This document shows, in pieces, positions 10,403 through 21,700 of a stretch of 64,000 nucleotides of DNA. The stretch's first letter is position 1; every line of letters starts with the position of its first letter. The notes under the pieces were generated by a model. The model was not told the DNA's origin. It saw only the letters and a program-made list of their open reading frames with translations, and made no database searches. This DNA is from Tilletiopsis washingtonensis (lineage: Eukaryota > Basidiomycota > Exobasidiomycetes > Entylomatales), in assembly GCF_003144115.1 (NCBI RefSeq), contig NW_020312022.1, positions 288,116 through 352,115 of the forward strand, written 5' to 3'. A program made the position numbers and the translations under genes.

Positions 10403-11421
10403 TGCGGATAGGCTTGGCGTGGCTGAAGGTGTGAGGCTGGTGTCGCAGCGTCGAGCTGGGCAGAGCGGCCGGCCTTATATGAGCTGTGACCTGCTCGCCG
10501 GCCTCGGAGGCCAAGCAAGGCAGAGCGCAGACGCTGCGCCGCTGCCGCTGCCGCACATCAACACCAGATCTGGCGGCGGCCAGCGCGGCAGGTCACACAC
10601 GAACGGCGCACCACGCGGCCGCGCCGACGCAGGCACCGAGGCACAGCAGCAAACACGCTCGGCTGACACGCAACTCCGGCGGTCCGGGGCCGGCGTGCAT
10701 GGCGCAAATGACGCAGGGCATGGGCGCACTAGCCTCGACAGGCGAGGGCGATGCAGGTACGCTCAGCCGCTGAGATCTGAGCCGCCGAGCCGCCGCATGG
10801 CCCGCCGGCGGGCGGCTGACGCTGCCGCGGCAGAGCAGGCGACAAGCGTGCCGAGCCGAGCCGCCGGTTTGGAGCGCTCTGCTCCTCTCGCTCGGCAGCG
10901 GCGCTCCACGCGTCCGAGACGTCGGGCGTCGCATCTCCGACGTCGCGGCGCGTGCATCTCGGCGCTGCCGCCGACGCCGCGCGGACACAGAGCGGCAGCA
11001 GCTCCGAGGCATCCCGCGGGCATTCACTAGACTGTCAGATCTGCGTCTGTGCTCGCTCCACCTGCGCGCCCGCTGCCCGCTGAGATCTCGCACAGCCTCG
11101 CACACCAGCCAAGCGTCGAGTGACAGCTATGGCGGCTTCGACTTGGGTGCCACGACATGCTCGCACCTCTGCCGCGCCCAGCCACGGCACACCGAGACGC
11201 GCAGATGGGCCATCTCGCCTCTCTCTCTCTCTCGCCTCGCCACCTCGCGCGCGAGGGCCTAGACGTGCGTGCCTCCCAGATGCTCTTCATTCAGCGCTCG
11301 GCGCCAGGCGCAAGAGCGCAAGGCACTGCAGTGACATGGGCCTGCCTGCTTTGTCTCCCACCTCTTGCCCATTCTTCATTCGGCAGAGCACATTCTCTTG
11401 AGCTGCACGTCGAGCGCATCG
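10403..11421. other. Intergenic region upstream of the glycoprotein gene
   Basis: About 1 kb lies between two minus-strand genes. No frame shows family-like sequence. It probably holds the promoter of the GPI protein and the 3' region of the histidine phosphatase. Confidence 0.6.
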
Positions 11422-12803
11422 TCATTTTCTCCACATCTCGGCCAGGCTGCGCTGGCCCTTTGCCCGCGCCTCCTTCTTCGCCGCGCCGCTCTTGCCCAGA
11501 TGCCGCGCGTTGTCCTCGAGCAGCAGCACCAGCCCACCCTCAGGGGCGCGCACGACGACAAAGACGCCCGTGTTCTGCGCGAAGCGCACGTGCTGGGCGG
11601 GCAGGAAGAGCTTGAAGAAGAGCGAGAGGAAGAGGCCGTGCGTGACTGCGACGAGATGTGGCGCTGGCGAAGGCGGAGACGGAGAGAGGGGCGCGGCAAG
11701 CGTGTGGCTGGAGGATGCGTCGGTCGAGGATCGCGACTTGTCGGGCGAGACAGGGACTGCAGACGCAGCAGGAGTAGCGGCAGCGGCGGCGTCGCCTGCT
11801 CGCAAAGAGCGCGCAGGCTCCGCGACGGCGGAGAAGGAGGGCGCATAGCTGCCGATGGGCGCCAGTGCTCGCGCCCGCGGAGCACTCGGCGCAGAGGTCG
11901 ACGAGGCAGCAGCAGAGGGCACTGTGGCCTGCGCTGCGTCAGGAACAGCGGGCGGGGCCGCTGCCTCGGCTGTCTGCTGCAAGTCCTCAGTCAGGCGTCG
12001 CCGCTTGACTGCGGGCGCCGCGGGCTCTGCCGAGGGCGCGGACTGCAGCGCGGCCTCTGCCTCGCGCGCAGCTTCCACGGCGTCGACGTCCTCGTCGTCC
12101 TCGTCGGCGTCGCGAACCCGAGTGCGGCTGGCGAGCGGAGCTACCGAGCTCGAGCCGCTGCCGCCGGCGAATGGGACGTCTGTGAGAAAGCAGCGGGGTG
12201 AGCGTCAGCGATCGCTCACGGCTTGAGGACGTCTGAGCCAGCCGCACTGCAGCGTCAGAGCAGGCCACGAAGCCACGCCAGCCAGCGAGTGCAGCCTGGC
12301 ATCCATGAAGCAACGGCCAAGGCGCTGTTTCATCCGAGCATCCTGCCCCCCACATCGAAGCGGCCGCACAGCGCAGCACTGGCATAACGAGACATCGGTA
12401 GTCACTCACCAAGCAGGCCAGCACGCCTTAGCAGCTCGCAGCCCTCGTCGCGCACGCGCCTGCGCCACGCCTCCTCGCTCTCGCCGCGCCCCGTGCCCTT
12501 CTCGAAGCCGCGCTGGTGCACGCCGCGGCGCGTGCCTTCGCGCGCGCCAAAGTCACGCTCTTGCAAGCCCGTGCGCGGCTCGGGAGTGAGCTTGAGAGAG
12601 GCAGCCAATGGCGCGGCTGTTGCGCGGGTGCGGCCCAAGGGCGAGACGAAGAGTGCCGTTGGCTGCTGTTGCGTGAAATGTGGATTGGCAGGCAGCGCCT
12701 CGGCCTGCCGCCGCCCGAGCGCCGTCAGCGGCGAGTCGGAGCTGCCCTGCAGCAGATGCGCCGCATTCGCCTCCGTCTGTGCATGCCGAATGAGCGTCAA
12801 CAT
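11422..12803 (-). CDS. Histidine phosphatase (phosphoglycerate-mutase superfamily) with disordered insert
   Basis: Exon 1 (12803-12410) starts MLTLIRHAQTEAN, the phospho-acceptor motif (RHA in place of the usual RHG), followed by SPLGRTRATA and the acid-donor segment LQERDFG. Exon 2 (12179-11422) begins at a split Asp codon (DVPFAGG) and contains ~160 residues of Ala/Ser/Pro-rich sequence. The second catalytic His follows in HLVAVTHGLFLSLFF, and the protein ends in a basic tail. The family hydrolyses phosphate esters of sugars or phosphoproteins; the substrate cannot be told from the sequence. The insert between the helix after LQERDFG and the second catalytic His is far longer than in typical members (~200-280 residues in total). 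The insert includes a short basic patch (KRRR). The start is the first Met and leaves only five residues before the Arg-His pair, as usual. Confidence 0.85.
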
Positions 12804-12889
12804 CGCGCCGCGTGCCCTCTACACGCCTGGAGCTCCCTGCCCCTCGCGCCTTGTGCCCGCTACACGCCTGGAGCTCCCTCGCGCTCCCT

Positions 12890-13146
12890 CTACACGCGCG
12901 CCGCGGGCCCCGTGTACAGCTCGCGCGGCGGCGCCTCGCCGCGCGCGAAGCGGCCGAGGAGCGCGTAGAGCGAGCGTCCCTCGGGACGCAGGTGGGCGTT
13001 CTTGGCGTCCGTCTCCCAGAGGCGATAGGCGAAGAGGCCGGTGAGGAGGCCGAGGAGCGGGTCGGCGGCGCTGCATCGCAGGGTGAGCAGGGGCAGCGCG
13101 GGGCAGAGGCGAGGCACACGCACCGCGAGACGAGGTAGGCGGGCAT
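12890..13146 (-). CDS. NCE101: Non-classical export protein 1 (Nce101 family)
   Basis: Two exons, 13146-13124 (only 23 nt) and 13070-12890, join through a GTGCGT...CAG intron to give a ~68-residue protein starting MPAYLVSRAADPLLGLLTG. This fits the fungal Nce101 pattern of Met-Pro-x-Tyr-Leu-(I/V)-Ser-Arg-x-x-Asp-Pro, one membrane-spanning segment, then a charged tail (here RLWETDAKNAHLRPEG). Yeast Nce101 was described in export of leaderless proteins; the mechanism is not known. The tail is longer than in ascomycete members. The first exon is too short for ordinary ORF calling. It is divergent from FIS1 with 233 bp between start codons, so the two probably share a promoter. Confidence 0.85.
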
Positions 13147-13379
13147 GTGTGGTGGCGGTGGTGGTGGTGAGGAGGATCGAAGCGTCGCCGCGTGCGAGTG
13201 TGGCGTGGTCGTGGTGGTGGTGGTGAGGAGAGAAGCGCCGCCTGCTCGCTTGCCGTGCGGCTGCGCGCGTTGCGCTGCGCCTCCTCGCTGTTCCCACGCC
13301 GCGCCACGCCCGCTTGGTGCTGCGCCTCTCCACTGCTGCGCTTCACTGTCGTGCTTTCCTCCGCTCCACCACCACACCC

Positions 13380-15044
13380 ATGTCGCTGCCCTACGCCCTC
13401 GACGCCTCGACGCCCCTCGCGCCCCAGGAGCTCGCCGTGCTGCGCGGCCAGTACGAGCGCGAGCTCGGCGCCGGCCACGCCAGCACGCAGACCAAGTTCA
13501 ACTACGCATGGGGCCTCGTCAAGAGCCGCGAGCGCGCAGACGTCGCACAGGCCGTCGGCGTGCTGGCGGGTGAGTGCAAGCGGGGCATGGGCGGCGCACG
13601 GAGAGACGGGGCGGCAGAAGGAGAGAAGGGCGGCGCGAGGGGAGAAGGGCGGCAGAAGGAGAGAAGGGCGGCACAAGGAGAGAAGGAGCAGCGAGCGGCA
13701 CAAGGAGAGAAGGGCGGCGCAAGGAGAGAAGGAGCAGCGGAGCGGAGGCATGTGCGTCGCCGCGAGGCATGTGCGTCGCCGCGAGGAGACAGTGCGCGCG
13801 CGCGAGGAGATCACAGATGCGCAGCACAGGGGCAAGAGAGGCGCCGAAGCGGAGGCGCACGTCCGGCGAGGCGGCGCAGCGTGTGGGTCGCCGTGGGGAG
13901 GCAGCGCACTCGAGAGAGAGGAGATCTCAGAGGCGCAGCACAGCGACAAGCGGCGCGCACGCGAGACGCACGCCCGTGCTCGCGGCGGCGACACGCAGCG
14001 GGCACGCCAGACGCACGCCCTTGCTCGCGGCGACCAGCGCGAGGCAGAGAGCTGGCAGAGAGAGGCAGAGATTGGGCAGGGAGAGGCAGAGAGCGGGCAG
14101 AGAGAGGCAGAGAGCGGGCAGAGAGCGGGCAGAGAGCGGGCAGAGAGAGGGCAGAGAGAGGTAGAGAGCGGGCAGAGCGAGGCGCCGAGGCCAAGCCATC
14201 TCCCGCATCTCACCTCGCTGACGCACCCTGTCACCAGACATCTACCGCACCGACGCGCCGCGCCGTCGCGAGTGTCTCTACTACCTTGCGCTGGGCCACT
14301 TTAAGCTGGGCAACTTTGACGAGGCGCGGCGATTCAACGGTGCGTGTGGTCTCCCCTTGCCGAGGACGCCGCACGCAGGGCCACGAGGGACGATGGCAAG
14401 GAGGCGCAACAGAGGGCGCAGCGTCTGCACAAAGACAGTGGCTGCGCTCACGCTTTGGAAGGTCGAGATGGGCGCAGCCGCAAGGCGTCTCGGTGAGGGG
14501 AGCTGGCTGCTCCCTGAGCACAGAGCGTGCCGTCGGTGCCCGCGAGCCGGCTCGGGCGCGCGGTAGCCGCGAGCGAGAGAGCGACCGCGCGCGCTCGCAG
14601 CTCTTGCGCCCAGAGCGGGGGCCCTCGAGAGCCGGGCCGAAGTCTCGTCGACGCTGCTCGATGGGCCCGCGGGTGCAGGTCTGGAGCATGGACGCACGGG
14701 CCTGCCGCAGTTCTCGGCGCAGTGCCGCAGAGAGGGAGAGAGCGAGGTGGCACGACGCAGAATGGTCGCCCGCTGACGACCCTTTCCCCGCCCTTGTGGC
14801 GCAAATAGCACTGCTGCTCGAGCGCGAGCCGAACAACCTGCAGGCGCAGTCCTTGGCGCAGCTCATCGAGAAGGGCGTGCAGCGCGGTGCGTTCTCCTCT
14901 TCCCCCTTCTTCCTCTCTCTGAGCGTCGAGCTGACACTGCGTGGGGTGCCGGCAGAGGGCTACATCGGCATGGCGCTCGTCGGCACGGCCGCGGCGGCCA
15001 GTGCCGTGGTGGCCGCGTGGCTGTTCAGCCCGAAGCGGCGGTAG
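13380..15044 (+). CDS. FIS1: Mitochondrial fission protein Fis1
   Basis: Fis1 is a tail-anchored protein of the mitochondrial outer membrane (and peroxisomes) that recruits the dynamin fission machinery. Exons 13380-13569, 14238-14339, 14809-14886 and 14956-15044 join in frame. Exon 1 has [20 protein letters not shown], the family's first TPR helices. Exon 2 has [21 protein letters not shown], the second TPR. Exon 3 has [19 protein letters not shown], and exon 4 is the anchor [22 protein letters not shown] with the basic end SPKRR. Total length of ~152 residues matches the family. The first intron is 668 nt, unusually long, and is packed with repeats; the second is 469 nt. Confidence 0.95.
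   Translation: MSLPYALDASTPLAPQELAVLRGQYERELGAGHASTQTKFNYAWGLVKSRERADVAQAVGVLAGECKRGMGGARRDGAAEGEKGGARGEGRQKERRAAQGEKEQRAAQGEKGGARREGAAERRHVRRREACASPRGDSARARGDHRCAAQGQERRRSGGARPARRRSVWVAVGRQRTRERGDLRGAAQRQAARTRDARPCSRRRHAAGTPDARPCSRRPARGRELAERGRDWAGRGRERAERGRERAESGQRAGRERAERGRERAERGAEAKPSPASHLADAPCHQTSTAPTRRAVASVSTTLRWATLSWATLTRRGDSTVRVVSPCRGRRTQGHEGRWQGGATEGAASAQRQWLRSRFGRSRWAQPQGVSVRGAGCSLSTERAVGAREPARARGSRERESDRARSQLLRPERGPSRAGPKSRRRCSMGPRVQVWSMDARACRSSRRSAAERERARWHDAEWSPADDPFPALVAQIALLLEREPNNLQAQSLAQLIEKGVQRGAFSSSPFFLSLSVELTLRGVPAEGYIGMALVGTAAAASAVVAAWLFSPKRR
13602..13740 (+). repeat. Purine-rich minisatellite in FIS1 intron 1 (first block)
   Basis: About seven imperfect copies of a unit close to GGAGAGAAGGGCGGCGCAA occur in tandem, almost entirely purines plus GCGGC. 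Confidence 0.85.
14041..14180 (+). repeat. Purine-rich minisatellite in FIS1 intron 1 (second block)
   Basis: Tandem copies of GAGAGAGGCAGAGAGCGGGCA and of shorter GAGAGCGGGCA units fill the 3' part of the same intron, ~60 nt upstream of the acceptor. Confidence 0.85.
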
Positions 15045-15927
15045 TCTCGCCCGGGTAGCGTGGCCAGCGCGAGAGGTCAGAGGCGAGCCAGTGATCGTGG
15101 CGATGTATATATGTTCTCGGACGGCCCGTCTGTGCGAGCCGTCGCTGTCTCGCTCACTGGCGTCCGAGACTGAGCACCGCAGATGCAGCATGGAGGCCGA
15201 GCAGACACGCGTGGGAGCGCGTGCGTGGCTGCGCAGAGGCACAGTCGACCGTAGCAGAGACTCGAGCTGCGTCGGCTCGGCGCTGCTCCGAGCTCCTGCG
15301 GATGCATGCGCCGTGCGTCGCGGTGCTGGCGCTGGGGCTCTGGCGGAGTGGCTTGCGGCGCACGAGGCACACGCGGCGGGCGCAGGGCCAAAGCCGAGCA
15401 TTTCCGCGCCGCGCCGGCGCCGGCGCCGGCAAAGTCGCCGACGAGGGCGCGGCGAAAGCGGCGCGGCTTTGGCGTGTGGGAACGCCCGGCAGCGTCGGAC
15501 CGCCGCCCGTCGGCGGCGCGGCGCGGCGCGGACGCTGGGCGACGCTGGGGCTTGTGCAGATGGGGCCAGCCACAACACGCCCGATGACTCGACCAGGCTC
15601 GAGGAACGAGCAGCTGAGAAAGGCGAGACGGGCAATGGGCGCAGCGCCAGTGGCAGGGTGCGGCACCACGCCCGATCGGCGTCGGCGCTCGCGGCCGCCG
15701 GCAGGGCGGCGGAGCTTCGGCCGCTGCAGCAGCACAGCAGCAGCGTGCAGCACCAGACCTGCGTCGCTGCTCACGCGACCGCGGCCCCAACGCGGCGTCC
15801 ATGCGGGCGCCTCGGGCGGGCTAAAAGCAGCGGCAGGGTGGAGCAGGGAGCGCAGATGCAGCAACGCACGAGAGATACAGATAGCACAGCTTGCTTTCCC
15901 ACCGCATCAAGCAGCAGCCGCACACGC

Positions 15928-15987
<60 letters not shown>

Positions 15988-16073
15988 CCTCAAGCACCAG
16001 TCGCCCTCGAGCACCCTGAAGGAAGGCACAAGGCACCGCACCTAGGCACGCCCTCAAGCGACCCTCGGTGGCC
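15045..16073. other. Promoter-side intergenic region of the MFS gene
   Basis: About 1 kb between FIS1 and the MFS exporter without a credible gene. It holds a tetranucleotide repeat close to the start codon, listed separately. Confidence 0.6.
15929..15987 (+). repeat. (AAGC)n microsatellite
   Basis: About 14.5 perfect copies of AAGC lie ~90 bp upstream of the MFS start codon, so within its promoter or 5' untranslated region. Confidence 0.95.
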
Positions 16074-18600
16074 ATGCCCGCGTCTGCCACACCCGTGCCG
16101 ATGCCGCAGCCCGTGCGAGAGTCCGCGAGCGCGCACTCGCACGATGATGCGGCAGCGACCGCCGACGACGGCGGCGAGGCCGGGCATGCCTTCAACGAGC
16201 AGGTGTGTCTCGTCGTCGAGCCATCCTCGCTGCTCCTCACGCTGACGCCTGTCGCGCCTCGCGCAGACCAACTACGTGCCTCGGCGCCAGATCATCCAGG
16301 TGCGTGCCTCTTCGTCTCGTCCCTCCGTCTTCACTGCTGATCTCCACGTGCAGATCTTCCTCACCCTCTCCGCCGCCACCGCCTGCGCGCTCATCGACCA
16401 GAGCACGCTCGCCGTCGCCATCCCCACCATCTCCTCGGCGCTCGGCAGCGGCACGCAGAGCGCGTGGATCAGCAGCGCCTACTTTCTCACGAGCACGAGC
16501 TTCCAGCTGCTCTACGGCCGCATCTCCGACATTGGTGCGTCGTGCTTCGGGCGCGGCAATGCGCTGCAGAGCTGACATTGCGGCGCACAGTCGGGCGCAA
16601 GCACTGCCTGCTGGCCTGCATCGTCATCTTCTTCGTCGGCTCTCTCGCCAGCTCGCTAGCGCAGACCACACTGCAGCTCGCCATCTTCCGTGCCATGTGA
16701 AGTGCTCAGGCATGGCATGTCAGCGCCGAAACTCACGCGCCTCTCTTCCTGCAGCACCGGCATCGGCGGCGGCGGCTTCATCACGCTTGGGCAAGTCGTC
16801 ATCTCCGACGTCGTCTCGCTGCGGCAGCGCGGCACATACCAGGGCATCCTCGGCGCCATGGTGGCGCTGTGCAACGGCATCGGCCCCGTCATCGGCGGCG
16901 CGCTGGCCAGCCAGGCATCTTGGCGCGACATCTTCCGCCTCATGCTGCCACTCTCGGCATGCGCCTTCGTGTGTGTCTACCTCTTCCTGCCGCTCAAGAA
17001 GGTGCATGGCAGCGCGATGGAGAAGATCAAGGCCATCGACTGGGTCGGCGCCGTGCTCACACTCTGCTCGAGCGTGCTCATCGTGGTGCGTCTTCTCCGC
17101 TCTCCGCCCTGCTGTTCCTCCACTAACGCCGCCGCCGCGCAGCTGGGCCTCACGTGGGGCGGCGGCGAGCATGCCTGGGACTCAGCATACGTCCTCGTGC
17201 CGCTGCTGCTTGGCGTGGCAATCGGCGTGCTCTTCTGCCTGTGGGAGTGGAAAGGCACCCCACTGCCGCTGATGCCGCTGCGCCTCTTCCACAAGCGCAT
17301 CGTCGTCGGAGGCCTCATCACGCAGGTGTGTCGCTCTCGACAGTATGGCACAGTGGCAGCAGCTGACATGACCGAGCAGTTCATCAATGGCTGGGTGTTC
17401 CTCGTGCAGGTGCGCAGCGGAGCAGCACCGTACTGGCTTTCGGCGACTCACACCCATCCTCCGCCCAGATCTTCTACATCACGCAGTTCTACCAGCTCGT
17501 CTTTGGCCACAGCGCCATCGTGAGCGGCGCGCTCCTTATCCCCGTCACAGTGATGCAGAGTGCGTCGCCCCTGGCCCTGCATCCGGCCTCCGCACTGACC
17601 CTCTTCTCCTCTCAGCCGTCGCTTCCACGGCCTCCGGCGCCGTGCTGAGCTGGACGGGCATGTATCGCTGGAGCCTGCTCTTTGGCTGGACGACATGGAC
17701 CGTCGCCATGGGCCTCTTCTCGACGCTCAAGGAGGGCGACGGGCTCGGCAAGCAGGTCGGCTACGGCATCCTCGCCGGCGTCGGCGTCGGCAATACGCTC
17801 AGCGTGTGAGTACGCGCCCAGGCCGTGAACTCTGGGCCACTCGCTGATGCGCGCTCCTCGCTAGCTCGCTTGTGGCGATGCAGGGCGCCGTCGAGCGCAA
17901 GGACCAGGCCGTGGCGACTGCAGCGCGCTCCTTCTTCCGCTACCTCGGCGGCAGTCTGGGCCTGGCCGTCGCGGCCACCATCATGTAAGTGCCGTTTTCG
18001 CCCCTCACCCTCCTACCTTTGCTCACGGCTACTTCTGCCAGCAACAACTCGGCGAACCAGTCGCTGCGTCCGCTTGGCTGGTCCAGCGAGCGCATCAAGC
18101 TAACGCTCAACGACCCGAGCGTCCTTCTGCTCTCCACTTCGCCAGCAGACGCCGCCGACCTGCGGGACTTGCGCGAGGCCTACCGCACCGGCTTCCAGCG
18201 CAACTTCTGGCTGCTGGCGGCGCTGACGGCGTGCGCGTTCGGCGTCACGTTCGTGCTGATGCCGCAGCGCAGCGTGGACCGCAAGGACGACCAGGAGCTG
18301 CGCGACAAGGCCAAGCTCGAGCTCGAGGAGAAGAAGGAGCGCAAGCGGGCCAAGCGTGCTGGAGGCGCCGAGACGCCGGCGCACCACACGGCGAGCACGA
18401 GTGATGAGCCCGCCTCGCTCCATGAGCTACATCAGCATGATCGCAGCAGCAGCGCCGACTCGGACCAACACCACGCCGAGCTGGAGAAGGCCCTGCATGC
18501 GGCCGAGGCCAGTGCGGCGCTGGCGCCCGAGGTGGGCCTCCCGCCACCAGAGCTAGACGAGAAAGGCAGCGAGGACCGGAAGAGCACAAATGTGCCATAG
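16074..18600 (+). CDS. MFS multidrug exporter, 14-TM (DHA2/DHA14) type
   Basis: About eleven exons encode a drug:proton antiporter of the plasma membrane. Exon 1 (16074-16202) is a hydrophilic start. Exon 2 is a 33-nt exon (TNYVPRRQIIQ), and the next gives IFLTLSAATACALIDQSTLA. The DHA motifs follow: YFLTSTSFQLLYGRISDI with VGRK (motif A), RQRGTYQG, and GIGPVIGGALA (motif C, typical of exporters). Later exons supply QFYQLVFGHSAIVSGALLIP, SWTGMYRW and RSFFRYLGGSLGLAVA. The last exon has a final helix and a ~140-residue charged tail (KAKLELEEKKERKRAK onward) that is unusually long. Substrate cannot be inferred. It converges on BUD6 with 127 bp between stop codons. Internal exon borders are by frame and motif. 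Confidence 0.9.
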
Positions 18601-18727
18601 ACTCAACATGCTCCGCAAATGACACACGCATTTATCCTGGAGTCGTCTGATTGGAATGCTGAAGCGACCAGATGATGAGTAGAGAAGCAGGGAGAAGGAC
18701 AGCAGAGGCAGGGCATCGGAGGCCGCT

Positions 18728-21700
18728 CTAGGCATCGGCCTCCGAGAGCGGACTGGAGGGATCGTCGTGCGGCGAGACGGGCCCGTCGCGGCTCGCCGGC
18801 TTGCCGCCCAGCACGAGCTTGGGCGGCGGGCGCGAGGCTGACATGGCGCCCGGCGCGCCGCCAACGGCGTCGGCACCGCCGGAGAACATGGCGCGCATCG
18901 TCTGCTGGTCGCGGCGCGAGCGCACGCGCTCCGCCTCGAGGTGGCCGCCCGTCTTGCGCAGCGCCTTGCCCTCGACGAAGCCCGAGAGCTCGTCGGTGAA
19001 CTCGTCAGTGCGGCTGGCGATCTCCTTGGCGCGCAGCCGCTCGGCGGCATGCAGCGCCTTGAGACGCTTCTCGTGGTCGACCGACTGGCCGCGCACCTCG
19101 AGCATCACCGTCGTCAGGCCCTCGTGCCCCTCCTCGGGCGGCGGCGGCAGGAAGCCCTTGCCGTTGGCGCCCGACGGCCGCCCAACGCCGCGCAGCTTGA
19201 CGACCTGCTGAATGTTCTCGTACACGTCCTGCAGCGCGCCGTGGTCGTCGCGCAGGTCGGCAATGAGGCCCTCCTGGTGGTTGAGGAACTCCTGCTCGTC
19301 GACGATGTTCTGCAGCTCCGCCTCCCACGTCTTCTTCCAGCTCGGCTTGACGGTCTCGACGTACTTTTCCAGCTCCTCGAGGCCACGCGTCGCGCGCGCA
19401 ATGTCGTCGCCCACCTTGCGCATCAGCGCCGGCTTGGGCTTGACGCCGCGATTGATCACGTCGAGCTTGAGGTCGTCGACGGTGTCTTGCAGGTCCTCGA
19501 CGAGCGTGAGCACCTCCTGCGAATTGCCGTCGAGGCGCGCCTTGCCGGCGATGATGAAGTTGCGCTCCGCCGGCACCTCGGCCGACGCAATGGCTCGCAC
19601 GCGCGCCGACTGCTCGCGCAGCTTGGCCAGCAGGCCGCCAACGTCGGCGCCGAACTCCGTCTGGATCTGCCGCAGCACGGCGAGCTCGCGCCGCAGCGCC
19701 TGGACCTCATCGTACTGGTGCTTCAGCTCGCCAGCAATGCGTGCACCGCTCGTGGCGCCCGAGCTGTGCGACGCCGTGCTCATCGTCGGCGAATCGACGC
19801 CCTCGTTGGCCTCCTCGCGCAGCGTGCCGGCGCGCTTCAGCTGCTGCGCCACGCGTGCGCCAGCAGACGTGAACTGCGAGTCGGTGATGCGGCTCGACGG
19901 GCCTGCCTCGGCGGCCGCATTGACAGCGGCGAGCGCATCGCTCGCGTAGTTGACGCTCGCGCGACGGTTCGCCTCGCGATCGCGGTCGCGGTCGTGCACG
20001 GCCGTCTTCAGATCGCGCAACTCCCGCGTGATCGTGCCGAGCACGAGATCAAGGTGCTGCTTGACCTGGTCGAGCGCTGCGAAAGGAGATCTGTCAGCGC
20101 GCCGCACGGCTCTTGCTCTTCGCGGCTGCACCCACGCTCGATGTTCAGCGTCAGCACAGCGCCTTCCTGCAGCTCGTTGAGGTCTTCGAGCTCGTAGCTG
20201 ACGCCGCTCGGCACGTCCTTGACGTAGATCGTGGGGAAGTCCTCCTTGCGCGGCGAGTAGCCGAAGCGATCCATGAAGAGCATGCGCAGCTTGCCCACGC
20301 TCAGGCCGCGCCCGGCAGCACCGGGCAGCAGCTCGAGCTGTGCGCGCCGCGTCTGCCGCCCAAGCTGCAGGAATAGCGACAGCATGTTGGACGCCGGCGC
20401 TGACGCACGAGCCTGCGCGGCATCCAGCTTCTTCCGCTCGGCTGCCGTCGGCAGTGGCGGCACAGGCGGCACTGCGTCCATCTGATCGTACGGACTCGGT
20501 GGTGATGGGTCTGCCGCGTCAACGTACGGCAGGCTCTCCGTGGAGCTGGCGTTTGCATTGGACGTGTCGACTGGCGGCGGAGCCAGGCTCGTCGAGCCCT
20601 GCACGCGCGGCGAGAGATGCGGACTGAGGCGCGACTTGCCATTGAGCGGCCCTGGCGTGAGCTCCTCGCTTCCGCTGGGCACCAGTCCTTCGGCATCGGC
20701 ACCATCGGCGCCTCTCGGCCGCCGCGCCTCATCGCCTGACGATGCTGCGTCCGAGGGTGGGCCACCGGAGATGCCGCGCACCAGGCGCTTGCCTGCGCGC
20801 TGCGCCTCGCTGGTAGTACGGCGCTCTGCCAGCGGCGAGCTAGAGGGGCTGTGCAGCGACATGGCCGCGCCGCCCAGGCTCGACAGGCCCATGCCGAGGC
20901 CGAAGCCCTGCGGAGTGCCGACGCCCATTTTGTTGAACGTGTAGGCGCTGAAGCGCTTCGACGCTCGCCGCTCCAGCGCGTCGCGAGACTTGAGCGCGCG
21001 CAGCGATGGATCTGACTCTGCCTCGGCTGCTGCATGGGCGGCCGCCATCGCCCGGCGTCCGCGCGCCGAGCCGGGAGTGCGGGACGTGGAGGAGAGCGGT
21101 GGAGACGTGGCAGTGACGGGCGTCTGCACAGCCGACGTGCTGGCCAGCTGCGTGAGCGAAGTCGTCGGCGTGACTGTCTGCCCAGTGGCAGAGTCCGGCA
21201 CTGGCCCGTCGACGAGCGAGTGCCGCACGATGTCGTTTGGCGCTCTCTTCTCCGCCGGCGCGGGAGGCGTGCCCTCTTCCTCCTCCCGGACGGACTCGTA
21301 CACCGTGCTGCCGTCTGTGGATGCTTGCGGCGTCATGCCTGCATCGCGCGCGCTGCTGCTGCCGCCAGTGCCACGCCGCCGCGGCTCGTCGTGCTCTGAC
21401 AGCCCTGCACCGATCGTCGGCGACGCGACCATCGAGCCAGGCCGCGACAAGGGCCGGTCGTGCACGGGCGGCGGCGCAACTGGCCGGCGGCTGATGCTGC
21501 CTGTCGTGCTCCGCCGATGCCCCGAGACCTCCTCGCTCGTGTTGCTCCGCTCGCTGCGCGATCCGCGCGAGCGGTGCCCCGAGCCGCCGCCGCCGCCCGT
21601 CCGCTGCGCCAGCAGGTACTGCTTGTACTCGGCCTGCTTGAGCTTGAGGCCCTGCAGCAGGTTGATGATGATCTCGCGGATCGGCGGCAGATGTACCTCG

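Noticed and set aside
7475-14237. Introner-like mobile elements as the origin of the long introns
   Set aside because: The repeat units in NAXE, ARL2 and FIS1 introns differ from each other and show no shared ends or target duplications.
14448-15635. 395-codon minus frame antisense to FIS1
   Set aside because: It overlaps proven FIS1 exons and lacks any recognisable domain.
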